This document shows positions 27,101-35,161 of a stretch of DNA of 64,000 bases, one piece after another. The notes under the pieces were generated by a model. It searched no databases and was not told the DNA's origin. It saw nothing but the letters and a program-made list of their open reading frames with translations. Positions within the stretch are counted from its first letter, which is position 1. Each line of letters opens with the position of its first letter. Origin of the DNA: Hellea sp039977295 (GTDB lineage: Bacteria; Pseudomonadota; Alphaproteobacteria; Caulobacterales; Maricaulaceae); NCBI GenBank assembly GCA_039977295.1, contig JBDWDN010000012.1, positions 620,001 to 684,000 of the forward strand, read 5' to 3'. A program made the translations under genes and the position numbers.

Positions 27101-29034
27101 GCTCTAGTGCTCTTAAAGTGCGAGACAAAGTGCCCGCCATTCTTGGGCTTCCGCGCTTTTTAGCGCCGGGCGACAAGGCTCTCGCAACGGTATCTCTGGA
27201 TAATGTAGAAGGTGATGCAGGCACATATAAAGCAAATCTCTCATCCGAGGATATCATTCGCTCAGGCGGGAATACGTCCTTTAAACTCGCACAAGGGCAG
27301 CGCGAAGAAGATAAGCTGGATATCTCCGCGGCAGGTGTTGGCACGGATGTATTGACGTTAGATGTTAGCGGCCCTGGGGCCTATGCTGTTACCTCGACGT
27401 TCCCGATTGAAGTGCGCGCGCCTTATATGGATGAGACCGTGTCCTCGACGAAGCCTCTGGCGGCAGGCGAGACCCTGACATTGACGAAATCTATCATCGA
27501 AAAATACCTGCCGAGAAGCGCAGAAATTACGGTGTCTGCCAGTCAGCTAGCCGGTATAGATCCCGCGCCTTATATAAAGTCTCTGCGTAAATACCCTTAT
27601 GGCTGCACCGAGCAAACCGTCAGCGCCGCAATGCCTATGCTTTATGTTGAAGACCTTGGCGGATTTGACGATATGGCGGATACGCAGCGCAGACGGGAAA
27701 TTCAGAAATCGGTGAACCGCCTTGTTTTGCGGCAAAGCCTTGATGGGGCTTTTGGACTTTGGCGCTCTGGTGACCGCTATGCGTCTCCATGGCTTGGGGT
27801 ATATGCAACGGACTTTCTGCAACGCGCAGGTGAGGAGGGCGCATATGTCCCAGAGGACGTTATGGAGCGGGCCTACACAGCCGCGCGCGAAATCTCGCAA
27901 ATGCCGCGCTATTCGTCACTGCGCTATAATTTTGATTATGGATGGCGACGTAATAATTCAGCGATGCGCGAGTCCTTTCAGGCTCAAGGCGCGAGCTATG
28001 CCCATTATGTCTTAGCCAAAGCTGGCAAGGGCGATCTTTCCGCTATGCGCTATCATTTTGATAATCACCGCGGCAAAATGAAATCTCCGATGGGGTATGC
28101 CTATCTCGGCAAAGCATTGTTTTTGATGGGGGATAAATCCCGTGCGGCGCAAGCTTTCGAAGAAGGCATCGCTATTTCGGATTACGATAATGCATATGAT
28201 TATTATCAGTCACCGCTACGCGATACCGCGGGCTTTGTGGCCTTGGGCGCGGGGCACTTAGAAGACAATATGCTCTCTAGCCTTGTAGAGGATTTACAGC
28301 GCCGCGTCGGCGCTGAGGAATATGCCAATACAAACCAGAAAGCCCATGTCATCCTTGCCCTAAAGTCTTTGCTGGCAACATCGTCAAAACCTTCAGTAAA
28401 AGCAAAAGGCATGACGCTAAAAGGGCCAACGAACCGCCCCGCAGCCAATATGTTAGCAGCTGATTTAAACGATAAACCCAGCCTAACCAATACAGGAGAG
28501 AAGCAAGTTTGGGTCACGACGACCATAAACGGTATTCCAAAAAAGGCACCTGAACCTAGCGCGACGGCTTTCACCATTGCTAAAACATTCTACCGCATGG
28601 ACGGCACCGAATTTGACGGTAAGAGTTTGAAGCAAGGCGAACGTCTTATCGTCAAGCTGCGTTATGCTTCAAAAGTTCAAGCGGCCCGCATGGTCGTCAT
28701 TGCCGACTTGCTGCCAGCTGGCTTTGAGATTGAAACGATCCTGCAGCCCAAAGACGGCCTGTTTCGCAATGGCAAGAAGGGGCCTTATCAATGGCTCGGC
28801 GAAATCGCGGAGTTCGATATTGCCGAGGCTCGTGATGACCGCTTTGTGGCCTCTAAACGTCATCAGCGCTGGCGCCGTTACGAAAAAGGTGAAACGGCAG
28901 CTTATATTGTTCGGGCCGTCACGCCGGGTGAATTTGCTATGCCAGGCGCTTTGATCGAGGACATGTATCGTCCGCAAGACCTCGCCCGCACCGCCGTCGG
29001 CAAGGTCAGGATCTCTTCGGATAATGCCCTTTAA
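24118..29034 (+). CDS. bacterial alpha-2-macroglobulin with thioester
   Basis: A 1638-residue periplasmic protein of the YfhM type, close to the E. coli length (1653). An N-terminal membrane anchor (about 5-22) has no lipobox Cys, so it is tethered rather than lipidated. A chain of MG domains follows, with A2M landmarks such as YGFAERGVYRPGE and FAAVDEGILQLT. The thioester motif YGCTEQT has Cys1163 and precedes an alpha-helical thioester domain. Such proteins trap attacking proteases by covalent capture. It overlaps pbpC by 1 nt (TAATG), the known pairing in which A2M guards while PBP1C repairs peptidoglycan. Confidence 0.94.
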   Translation: MKRNFLLAVAIIGAFFFASWAGYNFYDSSDKAALSPNSVKVEKRSQSSSTPETVLERKIDYAKSLRYLGWEADTSGTSPKACFNFSQKLKAGTETALRDYVVTQPKIPVNITINGSQMCASGFDFEKDYSLTLRAGLPSAEEKIALESAQTVEISFGDKPGFVGFAGQGIILPRSDAQGMAIETVNVEQLDVVVYRVTDRILSQLSPAEGEATLEGRYSYDYAANNKRVKIWGETVPVKKKRNEKVTTVLPMQDIIDGLEPGAYIVTAKDTAKKERPASAFRWFMSTDMALTSYRGENGLTVSVRSIETAQLQRGVKLKLIAANNEILSEKTTNATGRVKFDGPLIKGTGASSPTMVMAYGGENDYAILDLQRSPLDLSDFDIGGRNVSGDVDVYGFAERGVYRPGETAHLTVMLRDTKIHAIEDRPVTLKVQKPNKAVVFTKRFETAPEGGVITWDYEVPVSAPRGIWTVLVEADGAGQVGRISFSVEDFVPQKLRLGIDVDETPLRSGEIRDVVLDAQFLYGAPGGALEGEAEARLELDPKPFKDFADYSFGPTSEKFRERLIDMGGGITDGDGKLTLGLDLKNNKVSAGYPLRVQITGGVAEPGGRYVRDSLRIPVRTEDSYIGVRPDFLYGYASSKKPVSLDLVAMNYKGERVTSDVSWRLVEEDYDWYWYRERGRWRYRRDVRDVDVTKGDVKIAAGEPMRWTQRLPRGRYRLDLEGKDGAIAEYRFGVGWGSGSRGTDAPDKITMGAPERPQNPGDSFTLAINAPYAGQGDLVIANSDVHVVQTISLEEGESEIRLPFDESWGDGVYAMLTLYTPRDKAGQPVPRRAVGVSYIGLDRTKQTLDLTINAPDVIRPRKEHVFTVDVKNAPRGETVWMNFAAVDEGILQLTKYRSPDSAGHFFGKKALGITLRDDYARILNPNLGQPVNVRTGGDSLGGEGLTVVPTRTVSLFSGLVKVKGGTATIALDIPDFNGELRLMATAWSETAIGSGSSALKVRDKVPAILGLPRFLAPGDKALATVSLDNVEGDAGTYKANLSSEDIIRSGGNTSFKLAQGQREEDKLDISAAGVGTDVLTLDVSGPGAYAVTSTFPIEVRAPYMDETVSSTKPLAAGETLTLTKSIIEKYLPRSAEITVSASQLAGIDPAPYIKSLRKYPYGCTEQTVSAAMPMLYVEDLGGFDDMADTQRRREIQKSVNRLVLRQSLDGAFGLWRSGDRYASPWLGVYATDFLQRAGEEGAYVPEDVMERAYTAAREISQMPRYSSLRYNFDYGWRRNNSAMRESFQAQGASYAHYVLAKAGKGDLSAMRYHFDNHRGKMKSPMGYAYLGKALFLMGDKSRAAQAFEEGIAISDYDNAYDYYQSPLRDTAGFVALGAGHLEDNMLSSLVEDLQRRVGAEEYANTNQKAHVILALKSLLATSSKPSVKAKGMTLKGPTNRPAANMLAADLNDKPSLTNTGEKQVWVTTTINGIPKKAPEPSATAFTIAKTFYRMDGTEFDGKSLKQGERLIVKLRYASKVQAARMVVIADLLPAGFEIETILQPKDGLFRNGKKGPYQWLGEIAEFDIAEARDDRFVASKRHQRWRRYEKGETAAYIVRAVTPGEFAMPGALIEDMYRPQDLARTAVGKVRISSDNAL

Positions 29035-31097
29035 TGAAACGGATTATTATATATCCTAAATGGCTAACGCGAAGTCTGGCTGTAATTGTCACGAGTTTCA
29101 TTGCGCTAAACATTATATTCCCGCCGCCCCTTGCGGCGGTGCGGCATAATTCGGCTGTTGTGACAGACCATGAAGGCCGCTGGCTGGCTGGTTTTACCGT
29201 TGATGACGGCATTTGGCGCATCCCAGCGAAAATTGAAGAGATTGATCCGCGTTTTGTTAAGGCCTTGATCGCGGTTGAAGATAAGCGCTTTTATAATCAT
29301 AGCGGCGTAGATGTGCCCGCGATTGGCCGAGCATTATTGTCTTGGAGACAGGCGGGGAAACCTGTCTCTGGCGCGTCAACACTCACCATGCAGCTTGTTC
29401 GGCAATATAAACCTCGGGAACGGGTTCTGAGTTCCAAGATTATCGAGAGTTTTCGCGCGCTTCAGCTCGAGCTTTTCATGAGTAAAGACGAGATCATTGA
29501 AAGCTACCTGACCCGCGTGTCTTATGGCGGTAATCTGGAGGGGGTTACGGCTGCGTCTCTGGCCTATTTTGGCAAGCCTCCGCATTATTTGACAGATGCT
29601 GAAATTGCGCTGCTCATCGCGCTGCCCCAAGCCCCAGATTCGCGCAGGCCTGACTTAAAGCCTGAAATGGCAACAAAGGGGCGGGATTATATTTTAGAAA
29701 AGCTGGTGGAACGCAACGCTTTGGACTTGCGCCGCGCGTCTGAAGCCAAGGATGTCGCTGTCAGTTCAAAGCGGCATGATATCCCTGAAATGGCTTGGAT
29801 TACGGCTTACGGCCTCTCCGAGGCTGACAGGACCATTCGCACAACCCTTGATCGCCACATCCAGGAAAAAACCGAAAGCCTAACGAGGAGTTTTGTAGAA
29901 CCGCTCAATCAACATGTGAACACAGCCATTACAATTGTCGATAACCGAACGATGAAGGTGCGGGCCCATATCGCGTCGGCTGATCGCGCCCGTCCGGGCG
30001 GCTGGATCGATATGACGGACCGAGCTCGTAGTCCGGGATCAACGTTAAAGCCTTTTATTTATGCTTTGGCGATTGATGATGGCGTCGCCAGTGCTGGCAG
30101 TTTTGTGCATGATGCGCCGACACGATTTGGCAGCTATCAACCCGAAAACTTTAACCGCCGTTATTATGGTGACGTAAGGATATATGAAGCGCTTCGTCAC
30201 TCCCTAAACGTTCCTGCGGTCGCCATGCTTGACCATGTTGGTGGACAGCGCCTTGAAATGGCGCTCGAAGATGCTGGCGCGGATATTACGCATTTAGGCG
30301 GCGGCGGAGAGGGTGCTGGCCTTGCGCTAGCGCTGGGCGGTGCTGGGCTAAGCGTGAATGATTTGGCCGTCCTTTACAGCGCGCTCGCGAATGGCGGAAC
30401 GGCGAAACCGCTTATTTGGATGGATGAAAAAGCAGCGCCTCATCTGAAGAAACAAAACTATCAGCTTATTTCCGAAAATGCGGCTAACGAAATTACGCAA
30501 ATTCTTCGCCAAGCGCCAACCCCCTCTGGGCGCGTTCCAAGTTGGTTAGCTGAGAATGCCCCGCCAATCGCTTATAAAACGGGCACATCTTACGGTTTTC
30601 GAGACGCTTGGGCGGCGGGATATACGGATGATTGGACGGTGGTCGTTTGGGTCGGGCGTCCCGACGGCGCGCCTCGAACTGGCGAAACAGGGCGATTAGC
30701 GGCGGCTCCGCTCTTATTTGATATCTTTGCGCAACTTCCTTTTAAGGGGCATAATCAGCCTTACCTTAAGGACGAGAAAGCGCCTGGCGGATTGATGCGG
30801 GTCGCTGACGCCGCGTCCCAAGGCCCGCAAATATTATTCCCGCCAGACGGCGCTGAGATATTAGCGACAACATTTGGCGATGACGCGCGGGGCTTCAGCC
30901 TTTCGGCTCGCGCAGAGCAAGGACAACCCAGTTTTTACATTGATGGTCAGCCGCTTAGGCGCCGTGACGGTAAAGCCATATGGTATCCTAGCGCGTCAGG
31001 CTTTTACGCGGTTAGCGCAGTAGACGCTTCGGGTCGACAAACGACATCACATGTGCGGGTCTTAACCCCCGACCAGCTCGCGAATGCGACCTTTTAA
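29034..31097 (+). CDS. pbpC: penicillin-binding protein 1C
   Basis: A 687-residue bifunctional peptidoglycan synthase. An N-terminal membrane anchor is followed by a glycosyltransferase domain with catalytic Glu82 in AVEDKRFYNHSGVD. The transpeptidase domain has Ser336 in SPGSTLKPF, SLN in RHSLNVPA and KTG in YKTGTSYGFRDAW. A C-terminal BiPBP_C domain (about 590-680) is typical of PBP1C. It is coupled to the alpha-2-macroglobulin gene. Its last 36 nt overlap the end of the convergent glycosylase-family gene. Confidence 0.95.
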   Translation: MKRIIIYPKWLTRSLAVIVTSFIALNIIFPPPLAAVRHNSAVVTDHEGRWLAGFTVDDGIWRIPAKIEEIDPRFVKALIAVEDKRFYNHSGVDVPAIGRALLSWRQAGKPVSGASTLTMQLVRQYKPRERVLSSKIIESFRALQLELFMSKDEIIESYLTRVSYGGNLEGVTAASLAYFGKPPHYLTDAEIALLIALPQAPDSRRPDLKPEMATKGRDYILEKLVERNALDLRRASEAKDVAVSSKRHDIPEMAWITAYGLSEADRTIRTTLDRHIQEKTESLTRSFVEPLNQHVNTAITIVDNRTMKVRAHIASADRARPGGWIDMTDRARSPGSTLKPFIYALAIDDGVASAGSFVHDAPTRFGSYQPENFNRRYYGDVRIYEALRHSLNVPAVAMLDHVGGQRLEMALEDAGADITHLGGGGEGAGLALALGGAGLSVNDLAVLYSALANGGTAKPLIWMDEKAAPHLKKQNYQLISENAANEITQILRQAPTPSGRVPSWLAENAPPIAYKTGTSYGFRDAWAAGYTDDWTVVVWVGRPDGAPRTGETGRLAAAPLLFDIFAQLPFKGHNQPYLKDEKAPGGLMRVADAASQGPQILFPPDGAEILATTFGDDARGFSLSARAEQGQPSFYIDGQPLRRRDGKAIWYPSASGFYAVSAVDASGRQTTSHVRVLTPDQLANATF

Positions 31098-31664
31098 TTC
31101 AGTCAATTCCTCAGCGAACCATTCATGACGTTTGATCCAGCCATTATTGCGCCAACTCGGATGCGGCATAGGCATAATGTCGGGCCCATAATCCCGCCAA
31201 TGTTTCACAGTTTCCGTTAAATTTCTTTGGGCCTTATCACCCAAATATTCCTTCACGGCATACATTCCTACAAGGAGCGTAAGCTCCACACCTTTCATGG
31301 CATCGGTTAGCGGCGCTTGCCATAAGGGCGCACATTCTTTTCGCGGCGGTAAGTCTCCGCCTTTATTATCCTGTCCGGGAAAACAAAATCCCATTGGCGT
31401 AATTGCAAAAAGGTCTTCATTATAAAACTCTTCCTCCGTGACTCCGAGCCAGTCGCGGAGCCGAACACCTGACGGGTCCGTGAAGGGCCGGCCGCTCGCA
31501 TGGGCTAAGGTGCCCGGCGCTTGGCCAATGATACGGATTTTTGATTTTGCGTTGCCTTGCAAAATAGGGTTTGGCGTTACGGGCAGGGGCGTAGGCGCAT
31601 TGGCGCAAACATCACATTGGCGAATTGTCGCTTTAAGGGTGTTGATATCACGTGAAGTTGAAAT
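31062..31664 (-). CDS. uracil-DNA glycosylase family protein, probable ATT start
   Basis: A UDG-superfamily protein of about 200 residues: IIGQAPGT (motif A-like), TPMGFCFPG, GGDLPPRKECAPLW, LLVGMYA and PMPHPSWRN (motif B-like His). The first conventional start, TTG at 31562, would leave 166 residues and cut off LKATIRQCDVC...PLPVTPNPIL, which looks like the conserved N-terminus of this family with a CxxC. In the frame back to the stop there is no ATG, GTG or TTG upstream of 31562. An ATT at 31664 has GGAG 6 nt upstream and is the best start. Substrate and activity are uncertain. It converges on pbpC with a 36-nt overlap. Confidence 0.8.
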   Translation of the reverse strand: MSTSRDINTLKATIRQCDVCANAPTPLPVTPNPILQGNAKSKIRIIGQAPGTLAHASGRPFTDPSGVRLRDWLGVTEEEFYNEDLFAITPMGFCFPGQDNKGGDLPPRKECAPLWQAPLTDAMKGVELTLLVGMYAVKEYLGDKAQRNLTETVKHWRDYGPDIMPMPHPSWRNNGWIKRHEWFAEELTELKGRIRELVGG

Positions 31665-31674
31665 AGTATTCTCC
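31662..31674 (-). promoter_or_regulatory. ribosome binding site with putative ATT start codon
   Basis: On the minus strand GGAG (31674-31671) is followed after 6 nt by ATT (31664-31662), opening the frame that encodes the conserved N-terminus of the glycosylase-family protein. AUU starts are very rare; infC is the well-known case, where the start is used for regulation. Confidence 0.45.
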
Positions 31675-31749
31675 GTAGGGCGTAATTAACGCATGATTTT
31701 CAGTTCGCTTATGGTTAGTCTGATTTAGATAAAACTTACAGGCCTTAAG

Positions 31750-32952
31750 ATGAGCATAGCTTTTTATACCGATTTGAGCGGTGAACTCCAACGTATTGAA
31801 GATGATGGCCTCTATAAACGAGAACGCCTTATTACCAGCAAGCAAGCCGCTGACATCATCGTCACGGATGACGGACAGTCGCGCGAGGTCATAAATTTTT
31901 GCGCCAATAACTACCTTGGCCTGGCGGATCATCCCGCCTTGATTAAAGCGTCTCAGGAGGCCGTAACCGAGCACGGTTTTGGCATGGCCTCTGTGCGCTT
32001 CATTTGCGGCACGCAAGGGCAACATAGAGAGCTTGAGCAAAAGCTTGCGAGCTGGCTCGGTTTTGAAGATAGCATTCTTTATGCTGCCTGCTTTGATGCC
32101 AATGGCGGTGTCTTTGAGCCTCTCTTGGAGCCAGAGGACGCTATTATCTCTGACGCGCTAAATCACGCCTCTATCATTGACGGTATCCGCCTCTGCAAAG
32201 CCAAGCGCTACCGCTATAAAACCAGTGATATGACGGACCTAGAAGCCCAGCTTAAACAAGCGCGCGAAGATGGAGCCCGTCACATCATGATCGCGACAGA
32301 CGGCGTTTTCTCAATGGACGGAACAATCGCGAAACTTGGCGAGATTGTTGCGCTTAAGAAAAAATATGATGCGCTGCTAATGGTTGATGATTGCCATTCA
32401 ACAGGGTTCTTGGGCGATGGGGGACGCGGCACGGCGGCTTTTTGCGGCGTTGAAGGGGATGTTGATATCTTAACGGGGACGCTCGGTAAGGCACTTGGCG
32501 GGGCAATGGGCGGATTTACCTGCGCTAAGCAAGACGTTGTCAATATGCTGCGTCAACGCTCGCGGCCTTATCTGTTTTCAAACAGCCTGGCCCCTTCAAT
32601 TGTTGGGGCAAGCTTGACCGCAATTGACCTTGCCAAGAATGGCGATGGGCTTCGCGCGCAGATTTTTGCCAATGCGAAACAATTTCGCACCGGCATGACG
32701 GCGGCGGGATTTGATATTCCCGACGGAGAGCATCCTATCATTCCCGTTATGCTAGGGGACGCGGTTGTGGCGCAAGAGATGGCGGCTAAGTTGTTGGAAG
32801 AAGGCATTTACGTCATAGGATTTTTTTTTCCTGTTGTCGCCAAAGGCGCCGCCCGCATTCGGACGCAAATGAGCGCAGCCCATACATCAGCCCATATATA
32901 TAAAGCCATTGCCGCCTTTACCAAGGTTGGAAAAGAATTGGGCGTGATTTGA
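31750..32952 (+). CDS. kbl: 2-amino-3-ketobutyrate CoA ligase (glycine C-acetyltransferase)
   Basis: A 400-residue PLP enzyme of the alpha-oxoamine synthase family. NFCANNYLGLADHP is near the N-terminus, HASIIDGIRLCKA holds substrate, MVDDCHSTGFLG binds PLP, and Lys247 in TGTLGKALGG forms the Schiff base. It cleaves 2-amino-3-ketobutyrate with CoA into glycine and acetyl-CoA, the second step of threonine degradation. tdh, which makes the substrate, lies one gene downstream. Its stop overlaps the tail-tube-like gene (TGATG). Confidence 0.96.
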   Translation: MSIAFYTDLSGELQRIEDDGLYKRERLITSKQAADIIVTDDGQSREVINFCANNYLGLADHPALIKASQEAVTEHGFGMASVRFICGTQGQHRELEQKLASWLGFEDSILYAACFDANGGVFEPLLEPEDAIISDALNHASIIDGIRLCKAKRYRYKTSDMTDLEAQLKQAREDGARHIMIATDGVFSMDGTIAKLGEIVALKKKYDALLMVDDCHSTGFLGDGGRGTAAFCGVEGDVDILTGTLGKALGGAMGGFTCAKQDVVNMLRQRSRPYLFSNSLAPSIVGASLTAIDLAKNGDGLRAQIFANAKQFRTGMTAAGFDIPDGEHPIIPVMLGDAVVAQEMAAKLLEEGIYVIGFFFPVVAKGAARIRTQMSAAHTSAHIYKAIAAFTKVGKELGVI

Positions 32953-33413
32953 TGGGTGATGATCGAACGCCAAAAGGTGCCGTTTGGCCGATGCTTCAAT
33001 TTCGATTCGAAGTTGATTTGGGGCATAATTTAAAAAATATCGCCTTTCAGGAAGTCTCTGGATTAGACGTTGAGTCGCAAATTATTGAATATCGACACAG
33101 CAATAGTCCTAAATTTTCAACGGCGAAAATGCCTGGTATCGCAAAATATGGAAATGTTACACTCAAGCGCGGCATCTTCGTAAACGATAATGAGTTTTGG
33201 GCTTGGCATTCCGAAATCAGTATGAACACTATAAAGCGCGAAACAGTGACCATACGGCTTCTGGATGAAGCCGGAATGCCAACAATGACATGGACGTTGG
33301 AGAATGCGTGGCCGACAAAAATATCATCAACAGACCTAAAATCTGACGGCAATGAAGTCGCTATAGACACACTTGAAATCGCACATGAGAAACTTACGAT
33401 TTCCAATGGTTAA
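32952..33413 (+). CDS. phage-type tail tube protein homologue (gp19-like / contractile injection system tube)
   Basis: A 153-residue protein with the pattern of the T4 gp19-like tail tube family. Conserved pieces are FRFEVDLGHNLKNIAFQEVSGLD (start of the fold: FQEVSGLDVE), the loop MPGIAKYGNVTLKRGIF, then WHSEIS and VTIRLLDEAGMPTMTWTL. It ends in AWPTKI and EVAIDTLEIAHEKLTI. In phages and contractile injection systems this protein stacks as hexamers into the inner tube. Here it stands alone between kbl and tdh, its ATG overlapping the kbl stop by 1 nt. No sheath, baseplate or AAA ATPase gene is in the window. Codon use is like its neighbours. Family membership is fairly sure, its job here is not. 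Confidence 0.82.
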   Translation: MGDDRTPKGAVWPMLQFRFEVDLGHNLKNIAFQEVSGLDVESQIIEYRHSNSPKFSTAKMPGIAKYGNVTLKRGIFVNDNEFWAWHSEISMNTIKRETVTIRLLDEAGMPTMTWTLENAWPTKISSTDLKSDGNEVAIDTLEIAHEKLTISNG

Positions 33414-33434
33414 ACCGTCGGTAGGATTAGTATT

Positions 33435-34481
33435 ATGACCAACACAATGAAAGCGCTTGTTAAAGCCAAAGCTGAGAAAGGACTTTGGCTCCAAGAAGTG
33501 CCCGTTCCAGAAATAGCGCCAGATGAGGTTCTAATCAAAATAGAGCGTACGGCCATATGCGGAACGGATATGCATATTTATCGCTGGGATGAATGGGCGC
33601 AGCAAACTGTGCCTGTCGGTTTGGTTGTTGGTCATGAATATGGCGGAACCGTTGCGGCAATAGGGTCGACGGTTCGCCGCGTGAAAGTTGGAGACCGCGT
33701 GACGGGTGAGGGGCATGTTGTCGGGCGGCGTTCAAGAAATGCGCGGGCCGGAAAGTTTCACTTGGATCCTGATACCAAAGGTATTGGCGTGAACTTACCA
33801 GGGGCTTTTGCGCAATATCTCGCCCTTCCTGAGTTTAACGTTATCCCGCTTAAAGAGGACTTCCCGCTTGAAATAGCCTCGATCATGGACCCGCTTGGCA
33901 ATGCGGTGCACACGGCGTTAGCTTTTGACTTGGTTGGTGAAGACGTCCTCATTACCGGGGCAGGGCCGATCGGTATCATGGCGGCCGCTGTGGCTGAAAA
34001 ATCAGGGGCCCGCCGCATCGTATTGACCGATATAAATGACTGGCGCTTGGATTTTGCGAAGAAGCTCACAACCCGTACTCGTATGGTCAATTCAATGAAT
34101 GAGAATTTGAAAGACGTCATGGACGAAATTGGCATGGAAGAGGGTTTTGATGTTGGAATGGAAATGAGCGGAGCAGAGCCTGCTTTCAATCAGATGCTTG
34201 ATGTTATGCTCATGGGCGGAAATATTGCGATGCTCGGCATTCCGGCCAAGCCATTCCCAGTAAATTTCGGCAAGCTGGTCGGGAAGGCTTTGACGCTTAA
34301 AGGGATTTATGGGCGGCAAATGTATGAGACCTGGTATAAAATGCTCGCCCTTCTGGATAGCGGCTTAGACATGACGCCCATGATTACCCACCGCTTTGCG
34401 GCGCGTGATTTCCAAAAAGCCTTTGACTTGATGGAGACGGGCAAGAGCGGTAAGGTTGTTCTTGATTGGAATGAGATATGA
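33435..34481 (+). CDS. tdh: L-threonine 3-dehydrogenase
   Basis: A 348-residue zinc-dependent medium-chain alcohol dehydrogenase. The catalytic zinc site is in ICGTDMHIY and VGHEYGGTV, the Rossmann turn is ITGAGPIGIMAA, and the Tdh-type end has GIYGRQMYETWYKML. The usual four-Cys structural zinc lobe is not present: the matching region reads EGHVVGRRSRNARAGKFHLD, with Cys residues replaced. The enzyme oxidises threonine to 2-amino-3-ketobutyrate for Kbl. It starts 21 nt after the tail-tube-like gene and overlaps the nitroreductase gene by 4 nt. Confidence 0.93.
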   Translation: MTNTMKALVKAKAEKGLWLQEVPVPEIAPDEVLIKIERTAICGTDMHIYRWDEWAQQTVPVGLVVGHEYGGTVAAIGSTVRRVKVGDRVTGEGHVVGRRSRNARAGKFHLDPDTKGIGVNLPGAFAQYLALPEFNVIPLKEDFPLEIASIMDPLGNAVHTALAFDLVGEDVLITGAGPIGIMAAAVAEKSGARRIVLTDINDWRLDFAKKLTTRTRMVNSMNENLKDVMDEIGMEEGFDVGMEMSGAEPAFNQMLDVMLMGGNIAMLGIPAKPFPVNFGKLVGKALTLKGIYGRQMYETWYKMLALLDSGLDMTPMITHRFAARDFQKAFDLMETGKSGKVVLDWNEI

Positions 34482-35152
34482 GCGCCGAATTCGTCCCGTT
34501 AGAAGGCTATGAAAATGTCACCGAAGCACAAATGCAGGCCCGGGCAGATGAGGTTCTTAAAACCCTTTTAAAACGCCGCACTATTCGCGATTTCTCAGAC
34601 GCCGCTGTGCCGCGCGAATTGATTGAAACTTGCATCAAAGCGGCAGGCACAGCGCCAAGCGGTGCCAACCACCAACCTTGGCACTTTGTGGCTATTTCAA
34701 ATCCTGAGATAAAACGCAAAATACGGATTGCGGCAGAAGCGGAAGAAGCCGAATTTTATGAAAACCGCGCTTCAGAAGAATGGCTAGAGGCCCTAGCGCC
34801 ACTAGGCACTGATGACGCCAAACCTTTTCTAGAGACTGCCCCGTGGTTGATTGCAGTATTTTCTCAAAAACGCGGTGGTCCCGTCGCCGGACAAGATAAG
34901 AAGAATTACTACGTTACAGAATCTGTGGGCCTTGCGACGGGCATGTTAATAACCGCTCTGCATTCAGCGGGCCTTGGAACATTGACTCACACGCCAGCCC
35001 CTATGGGGTTTCTAAGAGATATTTGTGGCCGCCCCAATAATGAGAAGCCCTTTGTCCTTATGGTCGTGGGCTATCCTTCGGATGACGCGACTGTGCCCAA
35101 ACATGCTCTTATCAAAAAAGATCTAGCTGATATAAGCACCTTCCTAGAATAG
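34478..35152 (+). CDS. nitroreductase family flavoprotein (iodotyrosine-deiodinase-like branch)
   Basis: A 224-residue FMN enzyme. The FMN-phosphate motif is KRRTIRDFSD near residues 33-42, followed by GTAPSGANHQPWHFV and the lid region EEAEFYENRASEEWLEAL. The C-terminal part has GLATGMLITALHSAGLGTL. The pattern is that of the iodotyrosine-deiodinase-like branch, whose bacterial members reduce varied substrates with NAD(P)H. The 4-nt overlap with tdh suggests a linked catabolic or detoxifying role, but the substrate cannot be told. Confidence 0.87.
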   Translation: MSAEFVPLEGYENVTEAQMQARADEVLKTLLKRRTIRDFSDAAVPRELIETCIKAAGTAPSGANHQPWHFVAISNPEIKRKIRIAAEAEEAEFYENRASEEWLEALAPLGTDDAKPFLETAPWLIAVFSQKRGGPVAGQDKKNYYVTESVGLATGMLITALHSAGLGTLTHTPAPMGFLRDICGRPNNEKPFVLMVVGYPSDDATVPKHALIKKDLADISTFLE

Positions 35153-35161
35153 GGGTTTATT

